A DNA stretch of 47,533 bases from Porticoccaceae bacterium (lineage in GTDB: Bacteria; Pseudomonadota; Gammaproteobacteria; Pseudomonadales; Porticoccaceae). Positions 35,827-43,255 of the stretch are shown here, piece after piece; within the stretch, counting starts at the first letter, position 1, and every line of letters begins with the position of its first letter. The position numbers and the translations under genes were made by a program. Below the pieces are notes generated by a model, which worked only from the letters and a program-made list of their open reading frames with translations, was not told the origin of the DNA and ran no database searches. The stretch is taken from assembly GCA_028822945.1 (NCBI GenBank), contig JAPKCN010000001.1, positions 1 through 47,533 on the forward strand, read 5' to 3'.

Positions 35827-35863
35827 GAATGATAGATCTCGTCGGCAGTGAACGGTACTTGGG

Positions 35864-36529
35864 TTATTCGAACAAGCTATGCAGGTCCAGCAGATGTTTT
35901 TTTCGTTGTGCCGCAGAACTCGGTACTGCCGATGTCTCCGGCAGTGCTGCTGTTCGCTCGATGGCAAAGCTCTCGCCGGCCAACAGGGCGTCGCAGTAAC
36001 CTCGATAGACGGCGATAAACGCTGGAAGTGCTTTGGCTTCTTTGGCATTTGCCAGAGTGTACCAACCGCAGTCGCGGGCGGTTAGGTAGACGATCGCATG
36101 CGACCAGCTCTGCTCAATCTTCGGGCTGGGTTTATTACACGCCTCAAGATATGCATGGCGCGCCTCGGGCAGGCCGCTGGGCATACCTACTGCGCGGCAG
36201 GCCTCGAGCATTTTATGTAATGTGGGTAAGTATTCACTTTCAGCAATTATCTTCTCTGCTGCCCGACAAATAGCGTCTGATGTATAGTTTTGTAATCTAC
36301 CTAACCACAATTTTTTGGCTAGATTTTCCGAGCGTGTGTTGTCGCCAAAGGCACTGTAATACTGATTATGGTAGTTGACCTGAAACAGCGCAAAAACCTG
36401 ATTGATCGCGTCGATCAAGTCAGCCTTGGCGGGACCCTCGTCAAGACGCCCAGCTTCGGTCGGACAGCGCTTCGATGATGCTGCGATCTCTGATACGACC
36501 CTTTGAATCGGGTTTGAATTTTTTCCCAT
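35864..36529 (-). CDS. Lambda P-like replication protein (putative helicase loader)
   Basis: A 221-residue protein resembling phage lambda replication protein P, which delivers DnaB helicase to an origin. The parts that align by eye are LIDAINQVFALFQVNYHN (38-55) with the following KLWLGRLQNYTSDAICRAA segment, the YLPTLHKMLEACRA block (100-113), and a C-terminal helical region with LPAFIAVYRGYCDALLAGE. The first about 29 residues are encoded within the upstream gene, an 89-bp overlap; the conserved part begins after it. GGA lies about 9 nt before ATG 36529. No other phage gene is nearby, so it looks domesticated. I recall a published proposal that lambda-derived genes named dopC and dopE are helicase matchmakers in some bacteria; this would be the dopE-like member. 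The function is inferred. Confidence 0.72.
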   Translation of the reverse strand: MGKNSNPIQRVVSEIAASSKRCPTEAGRLDEGPAKADLIDAINQVFALFQVNYHNQYYSAFGDNTRSENLAKKLWLGRLQNYTSDAICRAAEKIIAESEYLPTLHKMLEACRAVGMPSGLPEARHAYLEACNKPSPKIEQSWSHAIVYLTARDCGWYTLANAKEAKALPAFIAVYRGYCDALLAGESFAIERTAALPETSAVPSSAAQRKKHLLDLHSLFE

Positions 36530-37607
36530 GACTGGATTCCGCTAGCTGAGTTTGATTATGCCGTGCCCACTGACCTTTTACATACTGAAGAAATTTTGTG
36601 CTCCACGAACACTGGGAGGCACCATTTTCCTGCCAATAAAGGACAAATTCAGGGATCAGTTGGCATGCAAATGGACGCTCAATATTTGCCATTTGAAGTA
36701 CGTCATACACCGATTCTATCGGCTGCCAAGATGACTCAATCGGCTTCGGTAGAGTGTCGCGATCCATCATGCCGGTGTAAAAATGCCACTGTCTCCGAAC
36801 GTGTTGGACAAACTTGGTGTCCCAGGTGCTCGAGGTATCGCCGCGTTCGCGCCAGTAGAGAATAAATTCGGGAATCGCATCTTCGACAAAGTTCCCATTG
36901 ATACCGCCCTTTTCAATGAGAATATCTAGCGCATCCGGCGACGGTCGCCACTCGCGAGTTACCGGTAGCTCCGCCCGGCGTCGCTGGTTGCTCGACTCAC
37001 TCTGTTGCCACTGCCGCCAAACTTCCTTTAAAAATTTCGATTCCCAACTCGGTCTGGGTACGTTTTTATCGCGCCAGTAAGCGACAAACTGCGGCACCTG
37101 CTGGAGCGAAAAATCGCGGGTTGCCCCTAGTTGGCAGAGTTGCCTTAGGGCATCTTCACTCGGTTGCCAGTCATTGTTGATCGGCTGTGCTGCCGTTGTA
37201 TCAATTGGCCAGTTGCCGCGCTGTGGTCGCTGCCGAAGGCGCTCGGTCGCGATTGGCTCGCGGGTCATTGGGGGCGACATCGTGTGCACCACAGGGGCGT
37301 TGGTGACTGGTTCATTAAAGGCAAAGTTACAGCTGCTTTGTAACGTCCAGGGTGTGCCGTCGGTCAACAAAATACCTTTTTCCTGCAGGCTGGTTGCGAT
37401 TCTTTTTAGTTTGTCGACGGACCAAAACGGCGCTAATCGCAATAGCTCCTGACAATCCACCGCAACCCAATCAAATTGGCCGTGGCGCTGGGTTGGCCGA
37501 TGCCAGAGGCACTCTTGCAGTAGCTGCAGCAGGACGCTCTCTTCGAGGCCGATGGTGGCGGCCAGAGTAGGCGAGATAACGATCGATTTTTCCGGGATCA
37601 GTGACAT
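36441..37607 (-). CDS. Replication protein with three tandem DnaT C-terminal-type domains
   Basis: A 388-residue cytoplasmic protein. Residues 1-95 look like the winged-helix start of phage replication initiators (ISPTLAATIGLEESVLLQLL). Three copies of a DnaT C-terminal-like domain follow at 147-200, 220-274 and 294-347. Each has W-P near its start, a central F-YW motif and a closing W--KF--V--QW motif. E. coli DnaT has one such domain, which binds single-stranded DNA and the primosome. The tail (358-388) is basic and is shared in DNA with the next gene. Together the pair may recruit replicative helicase (the dopC-like member in the proposal mentioned for the neighbour). The ATG lies in a perfect hairpin. 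Function is inferred. Confidence 0.75.
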   Translation of the reverse strand: MSLIPEKSIVISPTLAATIGLEESVLLQLLQECLWHRPTQRHGQFDWVAVDCQELLRLAPFWSVDKLKRIATSLQEKGILLTDGTPWTLQSSCNFAFNEPVTNAPVVHTMSPPMTREPIATERLRQRPQRGNWPIDTTAAQPINNDWQPSEDALRQLCQLGATRDFSLQQVPQFVAYWRDKNVPRPSWESKFLKEVWRQWQQSESSNQRRRAELPVTREWRPSPDALDILIEKGGINGNFVEDAIPEFILYWRERGDTSSTWDTKFVQHVRRQWHFYTGMMDRDTLPKPIESSWQPIESVYDVLQMANIERPFACQLIPEFVLYWQENGASQCSWSTKFLQYVKGQWARHNQTQLAESSHGKKFKPDSKGRIRDRSIIEALSDRSWAS

Positions 37608-37626
37608 CTGATCACTTTATCAGATG
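37605..37626 (-). promoter_or_regulatory. Perfect hairpin over the start codon of the DnaT-repeat gene
   Basis: CATCTGAT (37605-37612) and ATCAGATG (37619-37626) are perfect 8-bp arms around a 6-nt spacer. In the minus-strand mRNA the AUG is the last three bases of the 3' arm, so the start codon would be paired. It could control translation, or as DNA act as an operator for a dimeric repressor. Confidence 0.55.
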
Positions 37627-37724
37627 CGCTCTTTATCACAAAGCTCGGCGATACGACTGGCGGTAATTGATCCAAAAATTAATTCAAATAGGTAAAGTCT
37701 TGCACTTACTACAGAGACCGATTA

Positions 37725-37740
37725 CTGTACAAAAAAACAG
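37725..37740 (+). promoter_or_regulatory. Candidate LexA (SOS) box upstream of radA
   Basis: CTGTACAAAAAAACAG matches the LexA consensus CTG-N10-CAG with the full CTGT...ACAG ends, and is preceded by TA as in the extended consensus. It lies 65 bp before the radA GTG and 118 bp from the divergent replication gene. A weak -10-like TACTGT (37723-37728), with TTGCAC 17 bp upstream, overlaps it, which suits repression. Confidence 0.55.
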
Positions 37741-37805
37741 CGATGATGCGTATTCAGACAGCCTCTGCATGTCGCTAGACAGCACCTCGGAATGGGAGCC
37801 TCGGC

Positions 37806-39176
37806 GTGGCAATAAAACAAAAATCGGCCTTTGTATGCAACGACTGTGGTGCCGATTATCGCAAGTGGCAGGGTCAGTGTAGCGAGTGTCAGGAGTGGAA
37901 CACGCTGAGCGAAATTCGCCTCGGCGCGACCCAGCGCAGTATTTCTAGTCAACGCAAGGGTTTTGCCGGCGCCGCAGATAGTGAAATCGTCCTACTCAGC
38001 GACATCGATCTCGATGAGATCCCGCGCATTACCACTGGCACCAGCGAGCTAGATTTGGTGCTCGGCGGCGGTTTGGTACCTGGTTCGTGTATTTTGCTCG
38101 GCGGCGAGCCCGGGGCCGGTAAGAGTACGCTGTTGCTACAGACCCTTTGCAAACTGGCGGTATCCCACTCGGCGCTTTACGTTACCGGCGAGGAGTCGCC
38201 CCAGCAGATAGCCATGCGTGCCGCGAGACTCGATTTACCCGCCGACAAGTTACAGATTATGGCTGAGACCTCGGTTGAGACCCTGTGTGCGGTCGTCGAG
38301 CGTCAGCGACCGGCGATATTGGTGGTCGACTCTATTCAGGTGATGCACCTCGACGACGTCAGTTCCGCGCCGGGCAGTGTGTCGCAGGTGCGCGAGAGCG
38401 CATCGAAGTTGGTGCGCTTTGCCAAACAAACGGGCACTGTCCTGATCCTTGTTGGCCATGTCACTAAAGATGGTTCGCTGGCGGGACCAAAAGTACTTGA
38501 GCACATGATCGACTGCTCGTTGATGTTGGAGGGTTCTAGCGACAGTCACTTTCGCACCCTACGCAGTCAAAAAAACCGCTTTGGTGCGGTTAATGAACTC
38601 GGTGTGTTTGCCATGACTGACCGCGGTTTAAAGGAAGTTGCGAATCCCTCGGCGATCTTTTTGCAGCGCGATAGCGAAGTTTCATCGGGCAGTGTGGTGA
38701 TGAGTATCTGGGAGGGTACTCGGCCGCTCTTGGTCGAGTTACAGGCGCTGGTCGACGACAGTCATTTAGGTAACCCGCGGCGGGTGACCGTCGGGCTCGA
38801 TCAAAATCGGTTGTCGATGTTGTTGGCCGTTCTTCATCGCCACGGTGGGATTATGGTCGGCGATCAAGATGTTTTCGTCAATGTTGTAGGCGGCGTCAAA
38901 GTGGTGGAGACCAGCGCCGATTTGGCATTGATCTTATCGGTCATCTCGAGTTTTCGCGATCAACCGCTGCCAAGCGACCTAGTAGTGTTTGGCGAGGTGG
39001 GCCTGTCCGGAGAGATCCGGCCTGTGGCAAATGGCCAAGAGCGTCTTCGCGAGGCGGCCAAGCACGGCTTCACACGCGCTATAGTGCCCGCTGCTAACGC
39101 CCCGAAAAAACCGATTGCCGGGATGCAGGTGACGCTGGTTCGGCGGATTACGGAGGCCCTGGACGCGCTCCTTTAG
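37806..39176 (+). CDS. radA: DNA repair/recombination protein RadA (Sms)
   Basis: DnaB-like ATPase that drives branch migration and promotes recombination. The 456-residue protein starts at GTG 37806 and shows the N-terminal zinc finger (Cys11, Cys14, Cys25, Cys28), Walker A GEPGAGKST (100-108), the RadA-specific KNRFG motif (SQKNRFGAVNE) and a C-terminal Lon-protease-like domain (DQPLPSDLVVFGEVGLSGEI) without the catalytic serine-lysine pair. The start is supported by the MAIKQKSAFVCNDCG beginning. A LexA-like box lies 65 bp upstream. It is transcribed divergently from the helicase-loader-like pair. Confidence 0.97.
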   Translation: MAIKQKSAFVCNDCGADYRKWQGQCSECQEWNTLSEIRLGATQRSISSQRKGFAGAADSEIVLLSDIDLDEIPRITTGTSELDLVLGGGLVPGSCILLGGEPGAGKSTLLLQTLCKLAVSHSALYVTGEESPQQIAMRAARLDLPADKLQIMAETSVETLCAVVERQRPAILVVDSIQVMHLDDVSSAPGSVSQVRESASKLVRFAKQTGTVLILVGHVTKDGSLAGPKVLEHMIDCSLMLEGSSDSHFRTLRSQKNRFGAVNELGVFAMTDRGLKEVANPSAIFLQRDSEVSSGSVVMSIWEGTRPLLVELQALVDDSHLGNPRRVTVGLDQNRLSMLLAVLHRHGGIMVGDQDVFVNVVGGVKVVETSADLALILSVISSFRDQPLPSDLVVFGEVGLSGEIRPVANGQERLREAAKHGFTRAIVPAANAPKKPIAGMQVTLVRRITEALDALL

Positions 39177-39194
39177 AACGCGTTAATGCGTGTT

Positions 39195-39260
39195 TTGACT
39201 GCGCCATGTTTGCGCCTATACTGAATTCAGATTGACACCCCGAGGGTTAGACCTTACTAT
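39195..39260 (+). promoter_or_regulatory. Two candidate promoters for the B12 operon leader
   Basis: The first has TTGACT (39195-39200), 16 bp, TATACT (39217-39222). The second has a perfect TTGACA (39232-39237), 17 bp, TACTAT (39255-39260). Both lie between radA and the riboswitch and would start transcripts 40-90 nt ahead of the aptamer. The first has the better -10, the second the better -35. Confidence 0.5.
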
Positions 39261-39304
39261 GCCGCCGTTGTTTTGACATCAGGTTCTGAATCCTTGCATG
39301 CCAC

Positions 39305-39490
39305 AAAGAGCGAGCGGTTTAGTTAAACGGGAAGTAGGTGCGCTCGGTCAAGTGTGACCGTCAGCTAACCCTACACTGCCCCCGCAACGGTAAATGAGAA
39401 TGTCTGTTGGTAGTGCCACTGTGCGCGTGCATGGGAAGGTTGATAGACAGGGTGAATTCCCCCTCATGAGTCCGGAGACCGGCCTGTTGT
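39305..39490 (+). ncRNA. Cobalamin riboswitch
   Basis: The 5' leader of btuB carries the conserved cobalamin aptamer blocks in order: AAACGGGAAGTAGGTG (39325-39340), ACTGCCCCCGCAACGGTAA (about 39375-39393), the TGCATGGGAAGG block (about 39428-39439) and the B12 box AGTCCGGAGACCGGCC (39469-39484). Adenosylcobalamin or a related cobalamin binding is expected to turn off the downstream uptake genes. Boundaries are approximate. The open frame beginning at 39394 is part of this RNA and not coding. Confidence 0.93.
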
Positions 39491-39521
39491 CACGCAGAAA
39501 AACCGCGGGGTGTGGTTCTGT

Positions 39522-39554
39522 ACGGACAGGCAGAATTCTGTTTCGCCCGTCCGT
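39522..39554 (+). promoter_or_regulatory. Candidate expression-platform hairpin of the riboswitch
   Basis: ACGGACAGGC (39522-39531) and GCCCGTCCGT (39545-39554) pair over ten positions with one A-C mismatch, enclosing a 13-nt loop. It lies between the aptamer and the btuB ribosome binding site (AGGA at 39598-39601). No U-run follows, so a classical terminator is unlikely; control may be translational or Rho-dependent. Confidence 0.45.
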
Positions 39555-39609
39555 CTGGCACCCTGTAAAACTAGTTTATATGCTCGGGTGTGAGCGCAGG
39601 ACAAATACA

Positions 39610-41556
39610 ATGAAAATTAATCTTAATATCCCCTCCCGCAACAATTTTTTCCATTATCTGGCCGCGTCAGTCTGTCTAATGGCACCACTGGTTACTCAGC
39701 CGACGCTGGCCACCGATAGCGAAGAGCTTCAGGAGGTACTGGTCAGTGCCTCGCTTTTGCCGATCGCTAGGTCGCGGTCGGCGAGCGCCGTCACAGTGAT
39801 AGACCGCGAGCAGTTGAAAAACCGTTTAGCGCTCGACGTTAGCGATTTACTGAGGGATGTGCCCGGTATGTCGGTCAGCCGCAGCGGCGTGATGGGTTCG
39901 CAAACGCAGGTGCGTATGCGAGGTGCCGAGGCCAACCATGTGTTGGTGTTGATAGATGGGATCGAGGTTAATGACCCTTCGCTCGGTGATGAGACAAGTT
40001 GGGCTAGCTTGAGCGCTGCAGATGTTCAGCGTATCGAAGTACTGCGCGGTCCGCAGAGTGCGCTTTACGGCAGCGACGCGATGGCCGGCGTGGTCAGTAT
40101 CGAAACCACGGGCGCGGAACAGGGTGCGAGTGCGCAGCTGTTTTCAGAGGCCGGTAGTTTTTCGACCCATAGGTCGGGTCTCGCGGTGGGCCATGCCGAG
40201 CGGCGTTATAATATCCGTTTGAACGCTAGTCATTTGGAGACTGGCGGAGACAATATTGCGCGAACTGGGGAAGAAAAGGATGGCTATCGCAACACTACCA
40301 TTAATTTGACCGGCGCATTGAACTTGAGCCGCCAGCTGAAGCTGTCGCTGACCGCGCGAGATCATCAGAGTCGCAATCAGTTTGATGCCGACGATGACTA
40401 CGATGGCTTGGTTGAGGATCGCGATCGTTCGACAGATGCCGACAGCACCATACTTGGGGTAGCGTTAAACTACAATTCGGCCGACAACTTGTGGCGCCAT
40501 CGCCTGGCCCTGTCCGACGTCAATTTTGACAACCACAACTTTAACGCTGGCGTAACAAATGGAACCACTGAGTCGACTAAAACCCGCTACCAATATGTTG
40601 GATCGCGCCTCTGGGATAGCCTGCAACAGCAGCTTTCGTTTTTGGCTGAAGCCGAGCGAGAAGACTATCGCCAGGCCGGCGGCTATGCTTTTGGCAGCGA
40701 TGCCAATACCGTCGTCGAGCGCAAGACTGAGAGCTTTGCTCTAGAGTATCGGGTCGACCCGAGCGAGCACTTGACGCTCGGTATCAGCGGTCGTCACGAT
40801 GGCAATGAGCGTTTTGACGATGCCAACACCTACCGTTTGGAAGCTCTCTACAGGTTGAGTGAACGGACTCAGATCCGCAGTACTTGGGCGACTGCGATCA
40901 AGAGCCCGACTTTTACCGAACTCTATGGCATATTCAGCGGTTTTTCCGGTAATCCGGAACTGCAGCCAGAATCATCGAAAAGCTGGAGTTTGGGTCTCGA
41001 TCACAGCGCCATGGGCGGCGATCTCAGCGTCTCTCTAAACCTCTACACGACAACGCTCGAGGACGAGATTAAGACAGTTTATGCGCCGGACTTCAGTTCC
41101 ACAGCGGAAAACTTTACCGGTGAAAGCAAGCGCGATGGTCTCGAAGTATCGTCGCGCATCGCCCTCAATCCAGAGCTGGCGCTGACCGCGGCCTATACCT
41201 TTACCGACGCTACTGAGACCGATAGCGCGAACGCAGAGAGTAAGGAGTTACGACGACCCAAGCACACAGCGAGCCTCAATTTGGCGTGGCGAGCGCTGCC
41301 GAATTTGTTGATCAACACTAATGCCCAATACAACGGTAGTCAATCCGATCTGTATTTTCCACCCTGGCCAACTCCGATGGAGACAGTGACGATGGAGGCC
41401 TACACACTAGTCGCCGTGCACGCCAATTACAGTGCCACTCGGCAATTGGATATCTATCTGAAAGTGGACAACCTATTAGACGAGGATTATGAAGATGTGT
41501 TTGGTTACCAGACTCTCGGCTTCGGTGCACGTATTGGTGCTCGCTACAGTTTTTGA
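39610..41556 (+). CDS. btuB: TonB-dependent vitamin B12 receptor BtuB
   Basis: Outer-membrane receptor that imports cobalamin with energy from TonB. ATG 39610 has AGGA 8 nt upstream and a signal peptide ending at about residue 34 (PTLA/TDSEE); the longer frame from 39394 lies in the riboswitch. The 648-residue protein has a TonB-box region (QEVLVSA, about 41-47), a plug domain with LLRDVPGMSVSRSG and VLRGPQSALYGSDAMAGVV, and a 22-strand-type barrel ending in GARIGARYSF with a terminal Phe. Cobalamin specificity rests on the riboswitch and the downstream genes. Confidence 0.94.
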   Translation: MKINLNIPSRNNFFHYLAASVCLMAPLVTQPTLATDSEELQEVLVSASLLPIARSRSASAVTVIDREQLKNRLALDVSDLLRDVPGMSVSRSGVMGSQTQVRMRGAEANHVLVLIDGIEVNDPSLGDETSWASLSAADVQRIEVLRGPQSALYGSDAMAGVVSIETTGAEQGASAQLFSEAGSFSTHRSGLAVGHAERRYNIRLNASHLETGGDNIARTGEEKDGYRNTTINLTGALNLSRQLKLSLTARDHQSRNQFDADDDYDGLVEDRDRSTDADSTILGVALNYNSADNLWRHRLALSDVNFDNHNFNAGVTNGTTESTKTRYQYVGSRLWDSLQQQLSFLAEAEREDYRQAGGYAFGSDANTVVERKTESFALEYRVDPSEHLTLGISGRHDGNERFDDANTYRLEALYRLSERTQIRSTWATAIKSPTFTELYGIFSGFSGNPELQPESSKSWSLGLDHSAMGGDLSVSLNLYTTTLEDEIKTVYAPDFSSTAENFTGESKRDGLEVSSRIALNPELALTAAYTFTDATETDSANAESKELRRPKHTASLNLAWRALPNLLINTNAQYNGSQSDLYFPPWPTPMETVTMEAYTLVAVHANYSATRQLDIYLKVDNLLDEDYEDVFGYQTLGFGARIGARYSF

Positions 41557-41616
41557 TGGGGTAGCGGTTGACCCTTTAGCTGCTGATGTCCTTGCTTGCG
41601 AGGCAATTGCGATCAG

Positions 41617-42318
41617 ATGGAGCTAGTCGGCGACAATCACCAGCGTTTGCTGCTGTCTTGGAGCAGCGGCAAGGACAGCTGTTGGGCGTTACATCAGCTG
41701 TTGCAAGATTCAGGCGTTCGGGTGGTTGGCCTGCTCACTACCTTTAATAGTCACTTTCAGCGCTCCGCAATTCATGGTGTACGTATGGAGTTGCTGCGCT
41801 TGCAGGCAAAGGCAATAGGACTGCCGCTCATCGAAGTGGGGCTGCCGTGGCCGTGCGATAACCGTCAGTACGAGCACCTTATGGCGGATGCGCTCGCATC
41901 CGCACGACGGCAGCTGCAGATTCAGACGGTGGCTTTTGGCGATCTCTATCTGGAAGACATTCGCCTCTACCGCGAACGCCAGATGGCGGACACGGGTCTC
42001 GCCTTGGACTTTCCCCTTTGGCAGTTACCGACTGGCCTTTTGGCGCAGCAGATGCTCGACGGCGGCCTGCGTGCTAAGGTAACCTGCATAGACCCAAAGT
42101 TCGTTCCCAGAGAACTGGCGGGAAGCGAATACGACCGCGGTTTTTTGCGAGCGTTGCCGGAGACTGTCGATCCCTGTGGTGAAAACGGTGAATTCCACAC
42201 CTTTGTTTATGATGCGCCAATGTTTGCTGCGCCGCTCTCTATCAGCGCCGGAGAAACAGTCCAGCGGGACGGTTTTGTATACACTGACTTTTTATCTGAG
42301 GAGGATCTATGCGGATAG
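41617..42318 (+). CDS. DUF71/COG2102 PP-loop ATPase, B12-associated subgroup
   Basis: A 233-residue adenine nucleotide alpha-hydrolase-like protein with the PP-loop SSGKDS (16-21) and the family blocks FNSHFQRSAIHGVR, GLPLIEVGLP, AFGDLYLEDIRLYRE and CGENGEFHTFVYDAPMF. The same family contains diphthine-ammonia ligase in archaea and eukaryotes. Bacteria lack diphthamide, and a comparative-genomics study predicted a B12 salvage role for a bacterial subgroup; its place in a cobalamin-riboswitch operon fits that. ATG 41617 is chosen over TTG 41596; the ribosome binding site is weak. It overlaps the next gene by 10 bp. Confidence 0.85.
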   Translation: MELVGDNHQRLLLSWSSGKDSCWALHQLLQDSGVRVVGLLTTFNSHFQRSAIHGVRMELLRLQAKAIGLPLIEVGLPWPCDNRQYEHLMADALASARRQLQIQTVAFGDLYLEDIRLYRERQMADTGLALDFPLWQLPTGLLAQQMLDGGLRAKVTCIDPKFVPRELAGSEYDRGFLRALPETVDPCGENGEFHTFVYDAPMFAAPLSISAGETVQRDGFVYTDFLSEEDLCG

Positions 42319-43229
42319 TCTCTTTGTTGCCTAGCGCCACCGAATTAATCTGTGGATTGGGGTTGCGAGATCAGTTGGTGGGGGTGTCTCACGAGTGCGA
42401 TTATCCCGACTCTGTTGTTGGTTTACCGACGCTGACGAGCTCGCGAATCCCTCCCGGCCTTTCGAGTGGCGAGATCGATAAGTTAGTCAGTCAGCAATTG
42501 CAAGATGACCAGGCGTTGTACGATTTGGATGTGCCGAGGCTTATTGAACTGGCGCCGGATTTGATTGTTACTCAGGCGTTGTGTGACGTTTGTGCGGTGT
42601 CGGGTAACGATGTTGCCCGCGCGCTGGGTAGCCTTCCGGGAAATCCACAGCTGGTCAATTTAGAACCCATCTGTCTCGATGATGTGTTGGAGACCGCAAC
42701 TATTGTCGCGACGGCGGCCGGCGTGCCCAAACTGGGGAGAGACTATGTTGATCACCTCAGTGGTCGCATCGCACAGGTGGCGAATAGAAGCGCTGCGTTG
42801 ACCCCTTGTGAGCGACCGCGAGTGGCGTTGTTGGATTGGTTGGAGCCCCTGTTCGACGGTGGTCACTGGAGTCCCGAAATTATTTCCTTGGCTGGCGGTC
42901 TAGCCTGTTTTGGCGAGCGTCGGCAACCCTCGCAACGGCGTTCTTGGCAGGCGCTAATCGATGCAGCTCCCGAGGTTATTATCATCGCGCTGTGCGGTTT
43001 TAATGTGGCCCGCTCGATGCAAGACGTCGACCAGTTCATGGCGTCACCGGGTTTTTCGCAGTTGCAGAGTAACTCCGCAACTGAGGTTTATTTGGTGGAC
43101 GGCAACGCCTATTTTAGCCGCCCCGGCCCGCGCTTGGTGGACGCCCTTGAAATGAGTGCTAGTACCCTCCACCCGGACATCCATGGGCTGCCGATCGGCA
43201 TACCTCGGGCGCTCAAAATCAATCCCTGA
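42309..43229 (+). CDS. BtuF-like cobalamin-binding protein without a signal peptide
   Basis: A 306-residue protein of the periplasmic-binding-protein BtuF/FecB fold. It begins MRIVSLLPSATELICGLGL directly, so no signal peptide is present and it is presumably cytoplasmic. Typical blocks are VGVSHECDYP, LAPDLIVTQALCDVCAVS and LDWLEPLFDGGHWSPEII. A strong GAGGAGG sits 6 nt before ATG 42309, so the short N-terminus is not a misplaced start. It overlaps the DUF71 gene, with which homologues are often paired. A role as cytoplasmic corrinoid binder or carrier is inference. Confidence 0.82.
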   Translation: MRIVSLLPSATELICGLGLRDQLVGVSHECDYPDSVVGLPTLTSSRIPPGLSSGEIDKLVSQQLQDDQALYDLDVPRLIELAPDLIVTQALCDVCAVSGNDVARALGSLPGNPQLVNLEPICLDDVLETATIVATAAGVPKLGRDYVDHLSGRIAQVANRSAALTPCERPRVALLDWLEPLFDGGHWSPEIISLAGGLACFGERRQPSQRRSWQALIDAAPEVIIIALCGFNVARSMQDVDQFMASPGFSQLQSNSATEVYLVDGNAYFSRPGPRLVDALEMSASTLHPDIHGLPIGIPRALKINP

Positions 43230-43255
43230 AACCAATAGCTTGGAGTAGCACGCAA

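Noticed and set aside
35827..36048. N-terminal extension of AceK
   Set aside because: It overlaps the lambda P-like gene in another frame, has no AceK-like sequence, and ATG 35826 gives the normal family start.
34057..37607. Prophage or phage remnant
   Set aside because: Apart from the two replication-like genes there is no integrase, repressor, structural or lysis gene and no attachment repeat; base composition and flanks look chromosomal.
37625..37642. DnaA box near the helicase-loader-like gene
   Set aside because: TTTATCACA at about 37632-37640 resembles the box only loosely and lacks the TTATnCACA pattern.
39394..39609. N-terminal extension of BtuB
   Set aside because: The stretch includes the second half of the cobalamin aptamer, and the ATG at 39610 has its own ribosome binding site and signal peptide.
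41617..42318. Diphthine-ammonia ligase acting on elongation factor 2
   Set aside because: The target modification does not exist in bacteria; the operon context points to B12 instead.
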